61,021 bases of DNA from Fidelibacterota bacterium (GTDB lineage: Bacteria; Fidelibacterota; UBA2242; JAFGTP01). Location of the stretch: positions 1-61,021 of the forward strand of contig JAFGTP010000006.1 in NCBI GenBank assembly GCA_016934035.1. The letters run 5' to 3'. Positions 9,071-17,508 of this stretch are shown here, piece by piece. Each line of letters begins with the position of its first letter. Within the stretch, counting starts at the first letter, position 1. The notes under the pieces are model-generated. The model saw only the letters and a program-made list of their open reading frames with translations, ran no database searches and was not told the DNA's origin. The position numbers and the translations under genes were made by a program.

Positions 9071-10404
9071 TGAATCAATTGCAGAGTATTTTCAAAATAC
9101 CTGAACTGAAGAAGCGTATTCTCTACACCCTGTCTATATTGATTTTAATTCGGGTTGGTGCTCATATACCAATTCCCGGAATCAATACGGAAGCACTAGC
9201 AACTGCTATGAGCAATATGGGAAACACGTTGTTTGGACTCTATGATATGTTTGCTGGCGGCGCTTTTAACAAAGCCACTTTATTTGCCCTCGGTATCATG
9301 CCTTACATCAGTGCTTCGATTATCATACAGCTACTGGGTTCAGTAATACCTTATTTTCAGAAGCTTCAAAAAGAAGGTGAAGAAGGTAGAAAGAAAATAA
9401 CTCAGTTGACTCGTTATGGTACTATATTGATCGCTGCCCTTCAGTCTTTGGGTGTGGCGACCTTTCTTTCCAGTCCTGCCATGTCAGTTCAAATGTCCGG
9501 AAGAATTGTACCTGTTGTGCCTCATCCCGGTATTGGTTTTACTTTACTAACGATGTTGGCACTGACCACAGGAACAGTACTGATCATGTGGCTTGGTGAA
9601 AGAATAACAGAGCGGGGAATCGGAAATGGTATTTCACTGATTATTATGATCGGGATTGTTGCCAGATTTCCCAATGTGATTGTATCAGAAATTACACTGA
9701 TCAGTGAGGGTGTAAGAGGATTCCTGACGGATGCGGTCTTGATCATTATTCTATTCGCTGTAGTCGCTTTTGTCGTATTGCTCACACAGGGAAAAAGAAA
9801 AATTCCGGTACAATATGCCAAGCGCGTTGTGGGCCGAAAAGTATACGGTGGACAGGCGACTCATATTCCATTGAGAGTAAATACAGCTGGTGTTATGCCA
9901 ATCATCTTTGCGCAGGCCATTATGTTCATTCCCAGCACGTTTGCTACTTTTTTTCCAAACAGCACCTTTATTCAGGCGGTGACCAGTGTTTTTTCGGTAA
10001 CCCACCCGGTATATTGGATCGTGTTTGGATTGATGATTGTTTTCTTTACCTATTTTTATACAGCGATCGCATTTAATCCCATTGAAGTTGCTGATAATAT
10101 GAAAAAATCTGGTGGTTTCATTCCTGGGGTCAGACCTGGTAAAAAAACCGCCGAATTCATTGATAATATTCTTACGAAAGTGACTTTACCGGGCTCTATA
10201 TTTTTAGCGATTGTGGCAATTTTTCCATACATACTGACCAAAGTGATGAATGTTGATTATAATCTGGCCTCCTTTTTTGGCGGTACCAGTATCATCATTA
10301 TCGTCGGTGTTGCTTTGGATACATTGCAACAGATTGAGTCTCATTTGCTGATGAGACATTATGACGGTTTTTTGAAAAGCGGAAGAATAAGAAGTCGTAG
10401 ATAG
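9067..10404 (+). CDS. secY: Preprotein translocase channel subunit SecY
   Basis: Integral inner-membrane channel of the Sec system, about ten transmembrane helices, 445 residues. Typical motifs are RIGAHIPIPGI-like VGAHIPIPGINTEAL (TM1 and plug region), GIMPYISASIIIQLL, GNGISLIIMIGIVARFP and NPIEVADNMKKSGGFIPG. It exports proteins driven by SecA, which is encoded at 17509-20535. It starts inside the end of rplO and is followed 11 bases later by map; adk, often placed here, is missing. Confidence 0.97.
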   Translation: MMNQLQSIFKIPELKKRILYTLSILILIRVGAHIPIPGINTEALATAMSNMGNTLFGLYDMFAGGAFNKATLFALGIMPYISASIIIQLLGSVIPYFQKLQKEGEEGRKKITQLTRYGTILIAALQSLGVATFLSSPAMSVQMSGRIVPVVPHPGIGFTLLTMLALTTGTVLIMWLGERITERGIGNGISLIIMIGIVARFPNVIVSEITLISEGVRGFLTDAVLIIILFAVVAFVVLLTQGKRKIPVQYAKRVVGRKVYGGQATHIPLRVNTAGVMPIIFAQAIMFIPSTFATFFPNSTFIQAVTSVFSVTHPVYWIVFGLMIVFFTYFYTAIAFNPIEVADNMKKSGGFIPGVRPGKKTAEFIDNILTKVTLPGSIFLAIVAIFPYILTKVMNVDYNLASFFGGTSIIIIVGVALDTLQQIESHLLMRHYDGFLKSGRIRSRR

Positions 10405-10415
10405 TCAACTACTTT

Positions 10416-11207
10416 ATGATTTATATTCGAACTGAATCAGAAATTGCGAAGCTCAAGGAAAGTAACCGAATCAATTATTTGACGCTGTTAAAACTGGGGA
10501 ATCTGATAGAGCCAGGGATTACCACCAGAGAACTTGATGCAATTGCTGAATCCTTTATCAGAAGTGAAGGCGGCCGACCAGCCTTTAAAGGTTACAACGG
10601 TTTTCCGGCCAGTATCTGTGCCAGTATCAATGAAGAGGTGGTACATGGTATACCTTCTGATAGGATCATTCAGGATGGAGATATAATCGGTATTGATGTT
10701 GGTGTCGAAAAAGATGGTTACTATGGCGATGCTGCAATGACCTTTGCGGTTGGTAAAATAACTGATGCCGCACAAAGACTCATGGATGCTACCCGTGAGT
10801 CTCTCTACAAAGGAATTGAAAAAGCAATTCTGGGAAATCGGTTATCAGATATTGGTCATGCAGTCCAAAAACATGTGGAAGGTTTTGGTTATTCAGTGGT
10901 TAGAACGTTAGTAGGCCACGGAATAGGAGAACACTTGCATGAAGAGCCAGAAGTTCCTAACTTTGGCGTTGCTGGAAAAGGGCCTCTTTTAAAGCCCGGA
11001 ATGGTTCTGGCAATCGAACCGATGGTCAATATCGGTGGACATAGAGTGGTTACAGATTCTGATGGCTGGACTGTAAGGACCGCTGACCGATCGTTAAGTG
11101 CTCATTTTGAACACAGTATCGTTATCACGGAGGATGGTCCATTCATTATGGGTGACAATATAGAAAAAGGTGAAACAGAATATTATGGCAAAAGAAAAAT
11201 CTATTGA
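10416..11207 (+). CDS. map: Methionine aminopeptidase, type I
   Basis: Removes the initiator Met from nascent proteins; cytoplasmic dinuclear metalloenzyme. All expected metal ligands are visible: D94 and D105 ([17 protein letters not shown]), H168 ([12 protein letters not shown]), E201 (AIEPM) and E232, plus the substrate-contact H77 (EEVVHGIP). At 263 residues it matches type Ia enzymes without an N-terminal zinc finger. Its 3' end overlaps the infA start by 23 bases. Confidence 0.96.
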   Translation: MIYIRTESEIAKLKESNRINYLTLLKLGNLIEPGITTRELDAIAESFIRSEGGRPAFKGYNGFPASICASINEEVVHGIPSDRIIQDGDIIGIDVGVEKDGYYGDAAMTFAVGKITDAAQRLMDATRESLYKGIEKAILGNRLSDIGHAVQKHVEGFGYSVVRTLVGHGIGEHLHEEPEVPNFGVAGKGPLLKPGMVLAIEPMVNIGGHRVVTDSDGWTVRTADRSLSAHFEHSIVITEDGPFIMGDNIEKGETEYYGKRKIY

Positions 11208-11403
11208 AGTAGATGGCACAATCAGGGAGAACCTGCCCAATGCTACTTTCAGGGTACAGTTGGAAAATGGACATGAAGTATTGGCCCATGTATCTGGGAA
11301 AATGCGTATGCATTTTATCAGAATCCTGCCTGGTGATAAAGTAAAACTGGAGCTTTCACCTTATGATTTGACCCGTGGAAGAATAACTTACAGATATAAA
11401 TAA
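11185..11403 (+). CDS. infA: Translation initiation factor IF-1
   Basis: Small OB-fold factor that occupies the ribosomal A site during initiation. The conserved start [13 protein letters not shown] places translation at 11185, giving 72 residues, the family length; an in-frame ATG five codons upstream (11170) would add residues not seen in the family. Motifs [22 protein letters not shown] and GRITYRYK are typical. The start lies inside the end of map. Confidence 0.95.
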   Translation: MAKEKSIEVDGTIRENLPNATFRVQLENGHEVLAHVSGKMRMHFIRILPGDKVKLELSPYDLTRGRITYRYK

Positions 11404-11426
11404 ATAAAATAAAAGAAAGAACCAAT

Positions 11427-11540
11427 ATGAAAGTAAAAGCATCCGTAAAAAAAATGTGCAGAGATTGCAGAGTAATCAAGCGCAAAGGTGTTGTACGTAT
11501 CATATGTAAAAACCCAAAACACAAACAACGTCAAGGTTGA
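11427..11540 (+). CDS. rpmJ: 50S ribosomal protein L36 (bL36)
   Basis: 37-residue ORF beginning [20 protein letters not shown]. The zinc ligands are C11, C14, C27 and H32, the standard C-C-C-H set of the zinc-binding form. It fills the gap between infA and rpsM exactly as in the conserved alpha-operon order. An AAGAAAGAACC stretch precedes the ATG. Confidence 0.95.
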   Translation: MKVKASVKKMCRDCRVIKRKGVVRIICKNPKHKQRQG

Positions 11541-11553
11541 TTAGGAGGTAGAT

Positions 11554-11895
11554 TTGGCACGAATAGCAGGTATAGATTTACCAAGTAACAAAAAATCAAA
11601 AATCGGTTTAACCTACATTTTTGGTATCGGTGTAACCACAGCGCAATATATCCTCGACAAAGCTGGTGTAGATGGGGAAAAAAGAATCAAAGACCTCACT
11701 GAACAGGAAGTCAAACAGATTCGTACAATCATCACTAACGAGATTACAGTAGAAGGTGCCCTGAGAAACAAAGTCAAACAGGACATCAAAAGATTGATGG
11801 AAATCAATTGTTACCGTGGCGTTAGACATAAAAGACACCTCCCTGTAAGAGGACAAAGAACCAAAACTAATGCAAAAACTCGTCGCAGAGTATAA
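11554..11895 (+). CDS. rpsM: 30S ribosomal protein S13 (uS13), short C-terminal tail
   Basis: Head protein forming inter-subunit bridges B1a/B1b and contacting P-site tRNA. Conserved parts: [20 protein letters not shown], the helix-two-turn-helix region, and [23 protein letters not shown] start after TTAGGAGG. At 113 residues it ends at [10 protein letters not shown] and lacks the roughly 5-12-residue Lys-rich extension that follows this point in most bacterial S13 proteins. The gene is otherwise intact. Confidence 0.95.
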   Translation: MARIAGIDLPSNKKSKIGLTYIFGIGVTTAQYILDKAGVDGEKRIKDLTEQEVKQIRTIITNEITVEGALRNKVKQDIKRLMEINCYRGVRHKRHLPVRGQRTKTNAKTRRRV

Positions 11896-11934
11896 GTATT
11901 TAGAAAAATTAAAGTAATATAAGGAGGATTGTAA

Positions 11935-12321
11935 TTGCCACCGAAAAAAGGTATCAAAAGAAAAAAGAAAAAGGTCAATCCTGAAGGAATTGCCAATATT
12001 AAAGCAACATTTAATAATACAGTAATCAGTTTATCCGATACATTTGGCAATGTTTTTTCTTGGGCAAGTGCAGGAACCGCAGGATTTAAAGGTTCCAGAA
12101 AAAACACACCTTTTGCAGCACAAAAAGCAGCCGAAGAAGCTGCCAGAAAAGCTTATGACATGGGTTTAAGAACAGTTGAAGTCAGAGTAAAAGGTCCAGG
12201 TGGTGGCAGAGAAGGTGCGATCCGTGCTTTAAACACAGCAGGATTGAAAATCTCTGTAATCAAAGACATTACACCTATACCTCACAATGGATGTAGGCCA
12301 CCAAAGAAAAGAAGAGTTTAA
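11935..12321 (+). CDS. rpsK: 30S ribosomal protein S11 (uS11)
   Basis: Platform protein lining the mRNA exit region. Diagnostic blocks are [38 protein letters not shown] and the C-terminal [18 protein letters not shown]. 128 residues. The start is TTG eight bases after AAGGAGG (11921-11927), and the conserved N-terminus leaves no better choice. Confidence 0.97.
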   Translation: MPPKKGIKRKKKKVNPEGIANIKATFNNTVISLSDTFGNVFSWASAGTAGFKGSRKNTPFAAQKAAEEAARKAYDMGLRTVEVRVKGPGGGREGAIRALNTAGLKISVIKDITPIPHNGCRPPKKRRV

Positions 12322-12336
12322 TAGGAGTTTATTAAG

Positions 12337-12954
12337 ATGGCAAGATATACTGGACCAAGAGGTAAAATCGTTAGAAGATTTGGTGAGAACATTTTCGGCA
12401 ACCCGAAGTATGATAAAATTTTGGAAAAAAAGAATTATCCTCCGGGACAACATGGGGCTTCACGTCGAGCCAGACCTTCTGATTATGCAACGCAGTTGCA
12501 GGAAAAACAAAAAATAAAAATTACCTATGGTCTTTACGAAAAACAATTCAAAAGAGTTTACCAGACTGCTGTGAGAATGGCTGGTATTACTGGTACCAAC
12601 ATGATCCAATTATTGGAACGCAGACTAGACAATGTCGTTTACAGATTGGGCTTTGCAGCATCGAGACCACAGGCAAGACAGTTCGTTAATCATGGACACT
12701 TTCTTGTAAATGGTAAAAAAGTTGACATAGCAAGTTATTTAGTAAAACCTGGAGACAAAATCTCAGTGAGACAGAAAAGTAAAAAAATGGCCCTCATCCA
12801 TGAAGCTATGCAGAGTCGCGTGGGAAATCAAACTTACCCCTGGCTATCTCTCGATAAAGCAAAAATGGAAGGTGTTTTTCTTGAAGTTCCTCAAAGAGAC
12901 CAGTTAGGATTGAACTTTAATGAACAGCTTGTTGTAGAACTTTATTCAAAATAA
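12337..12954 (+). CDS. rpsD: 30S ribosomal protein S4 (uS4)
   Basis: Primary 16S rRNA-binding protein; in E. coli it represses the alpha operon. Start MARYTGPRGKIVRRFGENIF with a full S4 domain (RLDNVVYRLGFAASRPQARQ and the following VNGKKVDIASYLVKPGDKIS). No N-terminal zinc cysteines are present, so this is the zinc-free type. 205 residues, TAGGAG upstream. Confidence 0.97.
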   Translation: MARYTGPRGKIVRRFGENIFGNPKYDKILEKKNYPPGQHGASRRARPSDYATQLQEKQKIKITYGLYEKQFKRVYQTAVRMAGITGTNMIQLLERRLDNVVYRLGFAASRPQARQFVNHGHFLVNGKKVDIASYLVKPGDKISVRQKSKKMALIHEAMQSRVGNQTYPWLSLDKAKMEGVFLEVPQRDQLGLNFNEQLVVELYSK

Positions 12955-12963
12955 AAGGAAAAG

Positions 12964-13944
12964 TTGGCAACTATGGAAAAAATTATTGCAAAAGTGGTTC
13001 GCGAAGTTTCCGGAAGTAATTACGGTAAATTTCTGGTACAGCCATTGAACAAAGGTTATGGAACAACTCTCGGTAATGCACTCAGAAGAGTTTTGCTGAC
13101 ATCAATTCCCGGTGCGGCTTTTTCTTCCATCAAAATTGATGGTGTATTGCACGAATTTGCTTCAATTCCCGGTGTCAAGGAAGATGTTTTTGAAATCATC
13201 CTGAACCTGAAAGAAGTAAATTTCAGAATCGTCAGTGAAGATCCGACCTATAGATTAGATCTGCATTTCAAAGGTAAAGGTATAATCACAGCCCGGGACC
13301 TGGTCAAAGATACCAATGAACTGGAAGTCTTAAACCCCGACAAATATATCTGCACCATGAATGAAAAAGCAGACATGAACATGGAATTGACCTATAGAAG
13401 TGGTGTTTCATGGATTCCGGCTGAAAAAAATAAACGACCTGACAGCCCCATTGGAACCATCTTCATGGATTCAATCTTTTCTCCGATTACCAAAGTAAAT
13501 TTTAAAGTCGAAAATTTACCAGGTACATCCAGGGGAGAAGTATTGGAAAGATTGACACTGGAAATCTTTACCGACGGAAGTATCACTGCTGAAGATGCAT
13601 TGGATTATGCATCCAAAGTATTGCAACAATATTTTGCTATATTTTCAAAAGTACAGTCCACACCAGTTAAAATTCAAAGAGACAATGCCGATGAAGAGAC
13701 CGTTCGTGTCCGGAAATTACTACAAAAATCTGTTGATGAGATGGAACTTTCAGTTCGTTCCTATAACTGTCTGAAAGCCAATAATATCAAATCAATTGCC
13801 CAGTTGGTACAATTGACTGAAGCCGATATGTTGAAATTCAAAAACTTCGGACGCAAATCTTTGACAGAACTGACAGAAAAATTGAAGAGCATGAATTTGG
13901 ACTTTGGTATTGAAGTAAACAAATATCTTACTGAAGACGAATAG
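12964..13944 (+). CDS. rpoA: DNA-directed RNA polymerase subunit alpha
   Basis: Scaffold of RNA polymerase assembly. The N-terminal domain (about 1-235) carries KGYGTTLGNALRRVLLTSIPG and the dimerisation region; the C-terminal domain (about 250-326) has SVRSYNCLKANNIKSIAQLV and KNFGRKSLTELTEKL, which bind UP elements and activators. The start is TTG at 12964, five or six bases from AAAGGA; an ATG at 12973 is possible but too far from that site. 326 residues. Confidence 0.97.
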   Translation: MATMEKIIAKVVREVSGSNYGKFLVQPLNKGYGTTLGNALRRVLLTSIPGAAFSSIKIDGVLHEFASIPGVKEDVFEIILNLKEVNFRIVSEDPTYRLDLHFKGKGIITARDLVKDTNELEVLNPDKYICTMNEKADMNMELTYRSGVSWIPAEKNKRPDSPIGTIFMDSIFSPITKVNFKVENLPGTSRGEVLERLTLEIFTDGSITAEDALDYASKVLQQYFAIFSKVQSTPVKIQRDNADEETVRVRKLLQKSVDEMELSVRSYNCLKANNIKSIAQLVQLTEADMLKFKNFGRKSLTELTEKLKSMNLDFGIEVNKYLTEDE

Positions 13945-13962
13945 TAATAGAGGAAAATAATT

Positions 13963-14337
13963 ATGCGACATCAGAAAAGAGTAGCAAAATTAGGCAGAAG
14001 CAGAAGTCATCGGAAAGCCTTGATGGACAATCTGGCAATCTGTATGATTGAGCATGGCAAGATCAAAACTACAGATGCAAAAGCAAAAGCACTGAGAAGT
14101 TATGTTGAAAAACTTATAACATTGGGCAAAAAAGATTCTTTGCATGCCAGAAGAGAAGCATACAAAGTATTACAAAACCGGGACTTGGTGCATCGCTTGT
14201 TCACTCATATTGCTCCCCAGTATATTGACAGACCGGGTGGCTATACACGAATTATCAAACTGGGATTTAGAAAAAATGACAGCGCACCTGTATCGTTAAT
14301 TGAATTTGTTGATTACAAACAACCGGAACAGGCGTAA
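13963..14337 (+). CDS. rplQ: 50S ribosomal protein L17 (bL17)
   Basis: Exit-tunnel surface protein and last gene of the alpha operon. It begins MRHQKRVAKLGRSRSHRKAL and has the ALRSYVEKLITLGKKD block and the GGYTRIIKLGFRKNDSAP segment, all typical. 124 residues. Only 17 bases separate it from the next gene, and no hairpin terminator is evident, so transcription may continue downstream. Confidence 0.97.
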   Translation: MRHQKRVAKLGRSRSHRKALMDNLAICMIEHGKIKTTDAKAKALRSYVEKLITLGKKDSLHARREAYKVLQNRDLVHRLFTHIAPQYIDRPGGYTRIIKLGFRKNDSAPVSLIEFVDYKQPEQA

Positions 14338-14354
14338 ATCTAACCGGTTATAAA

Positions 14355-15416
14355 TTGTTTTCACAAATTGACAATAAATTAAAAATGGTAGTATTGATTA
14401 CTACCATTTTTTTTATCATAAATCAGGCATCAGCTATTGAAAAGTTGACCGGTCAACACGGCCTTTGGATTGTCCGCCACAACCTGAAAACCAAAGCCAG
14501 TGTTGATAAGGTCATTGCCGATATTGTAAAATTGAACATAAAACATGCCTATGTTCAGGTTAGGGGCAGAGGTTATGCCTATTATAATTCTGCCATTGAA
14601 CCCAAGGCGCCTGAAATAGAGCCCTTTTTTGATCCTTTGCAATATTTTATTGAACAGGCATCACAAAAAAATATTCAGGTCTATGCCTGGATTAACATTT
14701 ATTTACTATGGACTTCGCCCAAAGATCCAAGCAATCAATCTCACCTGTTTTATAAACATCCTGATTGGTTTGATACAATCAGACAGACTCCGTCAGACCT
14801 TTCTTTTCGACATATATACCTTTCACCCATGTGTATGAAAGCCAATTTGTATCTTCTCGCAATTATTGAAGAAATAATCGACCAATACCGAATTGACGGA
14901 ATCCACCTGGACTACATCAGATACTTTAATGAATTAAGCGGCTATCATCTGGCAGGAATTGAGGAGTTTTCATTAAAAAATGGGGGAATAAACAGCGACT
15001 TCACAAAATCTGAAGAATGGATTGAATATAAAACTCAAAAAATAGATGACCTGGTAGCGGATATTTCCGATTTGGTAAAAATACAAAGCCGCCCATTGGT
15101 TCTGAGTGCAGCCGTCAAACCAAACCCGGTCCAGGCCTATTATGAATATGGACAAAACTGGAAAAAGTGGTTGGATATGGGCTGGATGAATTATGTGGTC
15201 TTGATGAATTATGCAGAAAATGTCGAAAATTTTACAGAAAATTTATCACGGGTTCAAAAACAATGTGAACCTTCAAAAGTCTATTGTGGCATTGGATTGT
15301 GGAACAAACCACTGGCGATAATTCAGCAGCAGATCGATCAGTCCAAAGCCTTTGGATTTTATAATTTGGTACTTTTTTCCTATGATTCATTTGTTGAAAA
15401 TAATTGGCTTAAATAA
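14355..15416 (+). CDS. Secreted glycoside-hydrolase-like protein (GHL10/DUF187-type)
   Basis: 353 residues. A hydrophobic N-terminal segment (about residues 11-27) ending QASA looks like a signal peptide. The body resembles the glycosyl-hydrolase-like 10 family: HGLWIVRHNLKT near the start, a segment on the body VQVRGRGYAYYNS, YAWINIYLLW, and the acidic-strand motif DGIHLDYIRYF (about residues 180-190), which in TIM-barrel glycosidases carries catalytic acids. Substrate unknown. The start is TTG; an in-frame ATG at 14385 is an alternative. It sits 17 bases after rplQ and 11 before the sugar-nucleotide gene. Confidence 0.72.
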   Translation: MFSQIDNKLKMVVLITTIFFIINQASAIEKLTGQHGLWIVRHNLKTKASVDKVIADIVKLNIKHAYVQVRGRGYAYYNSAIEPKAPEIEPFFDPLQYFIEQASQKNIQVYAWINIYLLWTSPKDPSNQSHLFYKHPDWFDTIRQTPSDLSFRHIYLSPMCMKANLYLLAIIEEIIDQYRIDGIHLDYIRYFNELSGYHLAGIEEFSLKNGGINSDFTKSEEWIEYKTQKIDDLVADISDLVKIQSRPLVLSAAVKPNPVQAYYEYGQNWKKWLDMGWMNYVVLMNYAENVENFTENLSRVQKQCEPSKVYCGIGLWNKPLAIIQQQIDQSKAFGFYNLVLFSYDSFVENNWLK

Positions 15417-15427
15417 GGAAATGCCCA

Positions 15428-16756
15428 GTGGAAAACAAAAAAATTGCAATTCGAGAAAAAATGCAGGCTCATAATATTCATGAAATTGGCATTCAAAATT
15501 TTATGACCAACTATGAAAAATTTATCAACGGTCACTCATCTTTAATATCCAAAATTAATATAAAAAATCCGGATAATATACTGAATTTGAATGATATACC
15601 ACAAAAATATGGCTCCTTTGGCGAAAAAGCGCTTCCTGGGACTGTAATGATTAAACTTAATGGCGGATTGGGTACCAGTATGGGATTGAAAAAAGCAAAA
15701 TCTCTGCTGGTGGTGAAAAACCGGTTAACTTTTCTGGATATCATTGCGAGACAGTCGGAGGCATACAATGTTCCATTAATCTTAATGAACAGTTTTAATA
15801 CGCAAAAAGAATCCATTGAACTATTAAAAAAATATAAAAAATTGAATACCCAGAAATTACCGCTGGAATTTTTGCAAAACAAAGTGCCCAAAATCGGGCT
15901 GGCTTCAAAAGGCCCAGTCCTATATGAAAAGGATGAAAACCTGGAATGGTGTCCCCCGGGACACGGGGATATTTTTATATCTTTATTGACGAGCGATACA
16001 TTAGAAAAATTATTGAATGTGGGGATCGAATATGCTTTTATCAGCAATGCTGATAACTTGGGGGCGACCATGGATCTAAAAATTTTAGGTTATTTTTCGG
16101 AAAAAAAAATACCTTTTTTAATGGAAGTTGCTGAACGGACTGAAAGCGATAAAAAAGGCGGTCATTTGGCAGAAAACAAGCAAGGTTGTTTAATTTTAAG
16201 GGAAGTCGCTCAATGTCCGATGGATGAATTGGACGATTTTCAGAATTTTTCAAAATATACTTATTTTAACACCAACAACATTTGGGTGAACCTTAAAAGT
16301 CTGCGAAAAAAATTTGCAGAAAAGGATAATAATCTGGATTTACCTCTCATTATCAACACAAAAACTGTTGACCCGCGGGATGAAAATTCTGAAAAGGTTG
16401 TTCAACTGGAAACCGCGATGGGATCGGCCATTGAAATATTTGATAAGGCTGAGGCTGTCTGTGTGCCAAGATCTCGTTTTATTCCCGTAAAAAAAACTGA
16501 AGATTTGTTGAAAATCCAATCAAATCTTTATAAACTGGACAAAAAATGTAATCTGGTTCCCCAGAATACGGACGTCATCAACCGGTTGATAATTGAACTG
16601 GATGATAAATATTATAAGTTGATAGACGATTTTCAGGCCAACTTTGGAGAGGCAGAAATTGATTTTATCGATTGTTATAGTTTGAAAATAAAAGGAAAAA
16701 TTTGCTTAAAAGGTAAATATAAATTTGTTGGGAATGTGGAAATAATGGGTAATTAA
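15428..16756 (+). CDS. UDP-sugar pyrophosphorylase, eukaryotic-type (UDPGP family)
   Basis: 442 residues. Carries the nucleotide-binding signature MIKLNGGLGTSMGLKKAKSL near residues 74-93, plus HGDIF and ISNADNLGATMDLKILGYF, typical of the UDPGP family (UTP-glucose-1-phosphate uridylyltransferase and relatives) found mainly in eukaryotes and some bacteria, rather than the GalU family of most bacteria. It should make UDP-glucose or a related UDP-sugar for cell-envelope glycans. GTG start. The exact sugar specificity cannot be read from the sequence. Confidence 0.85.
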   Translation: MENKKIAIREKMQAHNIHEIGIQNFMTNYEKFINGHSSLISKINIKNPDNILNLNDIPQKYGSFGEKALPGTVMIKLNGGLGTSMGLKKAKSLLVVKNRLTFLDIIARQSEAYNVPLILMNSFNTQKESIELLKKYKKLNTQKLPLEFLQNKVPKIGLASKGPVLYEKDENLEWCPPGHGDIFISLLTSDTLEKLLNVGIEYAFISNADNLGATMDLKILGYFSEKKIPFLMEVAERTESDKKGGHLAENKQGCLILREVAQCPMDELDDFQNFSKYTYFNTNNIWVNLKSLRKKFAEKDNNLDLPLIINTKTVDPRDENSEKVVQLETAMGSAIEIFDKAEAVCVPRSRFIPVKKTEDLLKIQSNLYKLDKKCNLVPQNTDVINRLIIELDDKYYKLIDDFQANFGEAEIDFIDCYSLKIKGKICLKGKYKFVGNVEIMGN

Positions 16757-17072
16757 AAAATTCGAGGAGGAAACCAGATGGAAGTGGATTCCATGGAAGG
16801 TATTTAAATTGTTGATGGATTATATTTGTATTTTTGGGTGAACGGCAAACCCCAAGATTGGTCCCTCCTCTAAATCTCTATATGAAAAAACATATTTATT
16901 GCCTAACAGTTGGTTTGAATATAATAAAAAATTCATAGAATACAAATAAAAAATAAAAAAAATATCATAAGTTAATTAAACTGAGATAAATTCACATATT
17001 AATATATTTTTATCTCTGGTAAAATAGTTTAAATTACAACAATATTTTCGAACTAAAAACAGGGTACAGATC
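16757..17072 (+). promoter_or_regulatory. Intergenic leader of nusB-secA with SD/anti-SD pairing
   Basis: 316 bases without a long ORF. A strong GAGGAGG at 16764-16770 precedes a nine-codon ORF (ATG 16778, TAA 16805-16807). CCTCCTC at 16864-16870 is the perfect complement of that site, so the RNA could form a long-range stem hiding it. A small hairpin (TTGGGT ... ACCCCAA) lies between. The rest (16880-17040) is very AT-rich and may contain the nusB promoter. A regulatory role is inference; it could also be a relic. Confidence 0.3.
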
Positions 17073-17498
17073 ATGAGAGAAAGACGTGCAGCACGGGAAT
17101 TGGTATTACAATCAGCATATGCCATGGAATTGTCCGGAGACACTATCGCAGAAACAATTGAAAAACTGATAAACCCCGCAGACCTGGCAGAAGACCTGAA
17201 ACCCTTTGCCAGAAATTTGTTTTCAAAAACAATGAACAACCGGATTGAATTGGATGAATATATAAAGGACAAATCGGAAAATTGGGAATTTTCAAGAATT
17301 GCCATTATCGATCGTCTAATTCTAAGAATCGCAATTTGTGAATTTTTGTATTTTGAAGATATCCCGGCCAAAGTGTCTATCTCAGAAGCCATTGAAATCG
17401 CAAAAAAGTTTTCCACCAATGACAGCGGTTCTTTTGTTAATGGTATTCTCGACGCAATTCTTCAGGAATTCACAAAACTAGACAAAATAAAAAAATAA
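17073..17498 (+). CDS. nusB: Transcription antitermination factor NusB
   Basis: 141-residue all-helical RNA-binding protein that pairs with S10 (NusE) on boxA RNA to prevent termination in rRNA operons. The start MRERRAARELVLQSAYAMEL and the C-terminal blocks IAIIDRLILRIAICEFLY, VSISEAIEIAKKF and SGSFVNGILDAIL are typical of NusB. It starts with ATG and lies 10 bases upstream of secA, so the two are probably co-transcribed. Confidence 0.93.
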   Translation: MRERRAARELVLQSAYAMELSGDTIAETIEKLINPADLAEDLKPFARNLFSKTMNNRIELDEYIKDKSENWEFSRIAIIDRLILRIAICEFLYFEDIPAKVSISEAIEIAKKFSTNDSGSFVNGILDAILQEFTKLDKIKK

Positions 17499-17508
17499 CA
17501 GGTTTAAA

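Noticed and set aside
16778..16807. Nine-codon ORF before nusB-secA as a SecM-like arrest peptide
   Set aside because: Far too short for an arrest peptide and no arrest motif; kept only as part of a possible leader.
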